DNA of 64,000 nucleotides from Caulobacter sp. 602-1. Lineage in GTDB: Bacteria > Pseudomonadota > Alphaproteobacteria > Caulobacterales > Caulobacteraceae. This document shows, piece after piece, positions 62,189 through 64,000 of this stretch (positions are counted from its first letter, which is position 1; the number at the start of each line of letters is the position of its first letter). The notes under the pieces were generated by a model. It was not told the DNA's origin. It saw only the letters and a list, made by a program, of their open reading frames with translations, and ran no database searches. Location of the stretch: assembly GCF_003931565.1 (NCBI RefSeq), contig NZ_RRYI01000009.1:62001-126000 (forward strand), read 5' to 3'. A program made the position numbers and the translations under genes.

Positions 62189-63163
62189 CTAGACCGTCAG
62201 CACGACCTTGCCCACGTGCTCCCCGGCTTCGAGGTGGGCGTGCGCCTTGGCGGCGTCCGCGAGCGGGAAGGTCGCGTCGATCAGCGGCCTGACCTGCCCT
62301 GCCTCGATCCACGGCCAGACCACGCGCTCGACCTCGGCCGCCAGGCGCGCCTTTTCGTCGACCGAGCGGGGCCGCAGGGTCGAGCCGGTGATCACCGCCC
62401 GCTTCTGCATGATCTTCATCACCGGCACTTCCAGCACGGGGCCGCCGAGGCTGGCGATGTAGACGATGCGGCCGCCCACGTTCAGGGCCTCGAGGTTCTT
62501 GTCGAAATAGCTGGCCCCGACCATGTCGAGCACCACGTCGGCGCCGCCGGCCGCCTTGACGATCGCGGCGAAGTCCTCGGCCTTGGCGTCGATGGCGATA
62601 TCGGCGCCCAGCTCCAGGGCCTTGGCCTTCTTGTCGGCGCCGCGTCCCGTGGCGATGACCTTGGCGCCGGCCGCCTTGGCCATGGCGATCGCGGTTGTTC
62701 CGATTCCGGACGTTCCACCGTGAACCAGCAGCGTCTCGCCGGCCTTAAGGGCGCCATGCTCGAACACATTGGCGAAGACGGTGAAGACGGTCTCGGGCAG
62801 GGCCGCGGCGTGGACGAGATCCAGGCCTTTGGGGATCGGCAGGGCGTGGCGAGCATCGACCACCGCGTATTGGGCATAGCCGCCGCCGCCCAGCAGGGCG
62901 CAGACCTTGTCGCCGACCTTCCAGCGGCCGGAACCGGTCACGACCTCGCCCGCGACCTCCAGACCCAAGGTCTCGGGCGCGCCAGGCGGCGGCGGGTAGA
63001 ACCCCATGCGTTGCAGGAGGTCGGGGCGGTTCACGCCCGCGGCCGCGACCTTGATCAGGATCTGCCCAGCCCCGGCCTCGGGGCGCTGGACTTCCACCGG
63101 CTTCAGCGCCTCGGCCGCGCCCTTGCCGCCTTCGATCGCGATCGCGGTCATCGTTCCGGCCAT
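62189..63163 (-). CDS. NAD(P)H-quinone oxidoreductase (PIG3/QOR family)
   Basis: 324 residues from ATG at 63163 (GAGAGGGACCCCGGGC upstream); two more in-frame ATGs and a longer form are possible. Zinc-free MDR fold: VNRPDLLQRMGFYPPPPGAP, GLEVAGEVV, NADPH loop VHGGTSGIGTTAIAMAK and TLRPRSVDEKARLA. PIG3-type enzymes reduce quinones. Confidence 0.93.
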   Translation of the reverse strand: MAGTMTAIAIEGGKGAAEALKPVEVQRPEAGAGQILIKVAAAGVNRPDLLQRMGFYPPPPGAPETLGLEVAGEVVTGSGRWKVGDKVCALLGGGGYAQYAVVDARHALPIPKGLDLVHAAALPETVFTVFANVFEHGALKAGETLLVHGGTSGIGTTAIAMAKAAGAKVIATGRGADKKAKALELGADIAIDAKAEDFAAIVKAAGGADVVLDMVGASYFDKNLEALNVGGRIVYIASLGGPVLEVPVMKIMQKRAVITGSTLRPRSVDEKARLAAEVERVVWPWIEAGQVRPLIDATFPLADAAKAHAHLEAGEHVGKVVLTV

Positions 63164-63238
63164 GCCCGGGGTCCCTCTCATGCTTGCCTTGGACCCTAGG
63201 TAGGCGTCAGATGGCCGACGGAAAAGGGAGATAAGCCG

Positions 63239-63445
63239 ATGTTCGAAGAGCCCGCCGAACCTCGCGCCTTCAACGGACACGCCTTGAGCGAGACGACTCA
63301 CGAGGACCTGGAGGTCTACGGCGTCGCCGAACTGGAGGAGCGCATCGCGGCCCTGCAGGCCGAAATTGAGCGCACCAAGACCCAGCTCGCCAAGAAAAAG
63401 GCCGGCCGCGACGCCGCCAATGCGCTGTTTGGTCGTCTGGACTAA
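63239..63445 (+). CDS. DUF1192 small coiled-coil protein
   Basis: 68 residues (GGGAGATAAGCCG upstream). DUF1192 pattern: LEVYGVAELEERIAALQAEIERT, read as LEVYGVAELEERIAAL, with a lysine-rich second half (KTQLAKKKAGRDAANALF). Function unknown; upstream of rcdA. Confidence 0.9.
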   Translation: MFEEPAEPRAFNGHALSETTHEDLEVYGVAELEERIAALQAEIERTKTQLAKKKAGRDAANALFGRLD

Positions 63446-63470
63446 GGCTTATTTTAAGGTTTCGGTGAGG

Positions 63471-63485
63471 TTACTGACGTCTTAA
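63471..63485 (+). promoter_or_regulatory. Candidate CtrA box upstream of rcdA
   Basis: TTAC, seven bases (TGACGTC), TTAA matches the CtrA consensus TTAA-N7-TTAA with one mismatch. It lies about 150 bases before the rcdA start, suitable for activation. rcdA is a CtrA-regulated gene in Caulobacter. Confidence 0.55.
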
Positions 63486-63628
63486 GCGGTCATCCGTCTT
63501 CTGACGCTCGTGAGTATGGTCGATCGAAGGGGGTGGGTCGCAACGGGACGGCGCGTTCTGGCACGGGGGTTGCACTCCCTCCGCCAAGCGAGACGTCCTC
63601 GCGGCCTTTCGAGGGGCATTGGGTAGCT

Positions 63629-64000
63629 ATGACCGAAGTGAACGCGTTCGCGGACACGCCTTGGCGTGCTGGAGTGATCCAGGACTTCGCGCGATCGGAA
63701 CTGTTCGACCGCACGTTCGAGGAAGGCATGCAGCTGGTCGAGGAGACCGCCGCCTATCTCGATGGCGCCGGCCGGCATGACAGCAAGATCCTCTCCCGCA
63801 ACGCCGCCCTGGGCTACGCCACCGAGAGCATGCGCCTGACCACCCGTCTGATGCAGGTGGCCTCGTGGCTGCTGGTGCAGCGCGCGGTGCGCGAGGGGGA
63901 GATGCCGCCGGAAGCCGCATGCGCCGAAAGCTATCGCCTGGGCGAGGAGGCCGCGGGCGAACCGCCGGCCGTCGAGGAACTGCCCTTCGGCCTTATGAAC
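63629..64000 (+). CDS. rcdA: RcdA, regulator of CtrA degradation (DUF1465), 5' part
   Basis: The first 124 residues; the gene runs off the right edge. Helical-bundle DUF1465: opening TEVNAFADTPWRAGVIQDFARSELF read as FADTPWRAGVIQDFARSELF, then FEEGMQLVEETAAYLDGAGR, ESMRLTTRLMQVASWLLVQRAV and PPEAACAESYRLGEEA. RcdA is an adaptor between ClpXP and CpdR/PopA that delivers CtrA for proteolysis in the swarmer-to-stalked transition. Start ATG at 63629. Confidence 0.93.
   Translation, partial: MTEVNAFADTPWRAGVIQDFARSELFDRTFEEGMQLVEETAAYLDGAGRHDSKILSRNAALGYATESMRLTTRLMQVASWLLVQRAVREGEMPPEAACAESYRLGEEAAGEPPAVEELPFGLMN

Overview
The window is a GC-rich, gene-dense alphaproteobacterial chromosome segment. 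Gene content and order point to Caulobacter or a very close relative. The markers are the tol-pal cluster beside ruvCAB and ftsH, the gap-pgk-fba glycolytic block next to zapA/zauP, the sigF-nrsF-bufferin locus, a bactofilin-type pbpC, trcR (DUF1013) and the start of rcdA. No phage, insertion sequence, CRISPR array, rRNA or tRNA was seen. Nearly all long open frames opposite the genes below are high-GC shadows.

Layout. 0-8.3 kb: a truncated small gene, a hybrid histidine kinase, a small secreted protein, PhzF-like and nucleotidyltransferase-like genes, thiD, a single-domain receiver, folP and ftsH. 8.3-18.3 kb (minus strand): tilS, then the Tol-Pal envelope-constriction genes (cpoB, pal, tolB, tolA, tolR, tolQ, ybgC), a divergent SEDS/FtsW-like membrane protein, and ruvB-ruvA-ruvC. 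18.4-28.4 kb: an M20 peptidase, nucleoside hydrolase, purC, yebC, a GST, ymdB-like and 5-formyl-THF cyclo-ligase genes, a predicted 6S RNA, an S9 peptidase and the division pair zapA/zauP. 28.5-32.6 kb: gap, a small membrane protein, pgk and fba.

32.6-37.3 kb is the most distinctive region. An NrsF-like orphan membrane protein is followed by the NrsF anti-sigma factor and the ECF sigma factor SigF. Divergent from them is a bufferin (RiPP metallophore) operon: bufA1 precursor, bufB MNIO enzyme, bufC partner and a DoxX protein. Two matching GTAACC-N16-CG(A/T)A promoters face away from each other between sigF and bufA1, which predicts that SigF drives both its own operon and the metallophore operon.

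37.4-50.2 kb: a TspO-like protein, bacterioferritin and its ferredoxin, thiE, a secreted protein, suhB-like and glpQ-like genes, a metallopeptidase-like lipid- or peptide-active candidate, a haem-oxygenase-like iron enzyme, an ABC exporter, rpmE, a YcgN-like cysteine-cluster protein and pbpC. 50.2-64 kb: a GH92 glycosidase, an Asp/Glu racemase, an ABC transporter divergent from a DUF2975/HTH pair with twin palindromic operators, a GNAT acetyltransferase, purK/purE, a diguanylate cyclase, a receiver protein, small coiled-coil proteins, ubiX, trcR, a quinone oxidoreductase, and the 5' part of rcdA behind a CtrA-like box.

Intergenic regions carry several strong palindromes. One family occurs at least twice in near-identical form (17.1 and 35.15 kb). 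No gene-free stretch exceeds about 260 bases, and the longest holds the 6S RNA. All family assignments are from reading motifs by eye; no database search was run.
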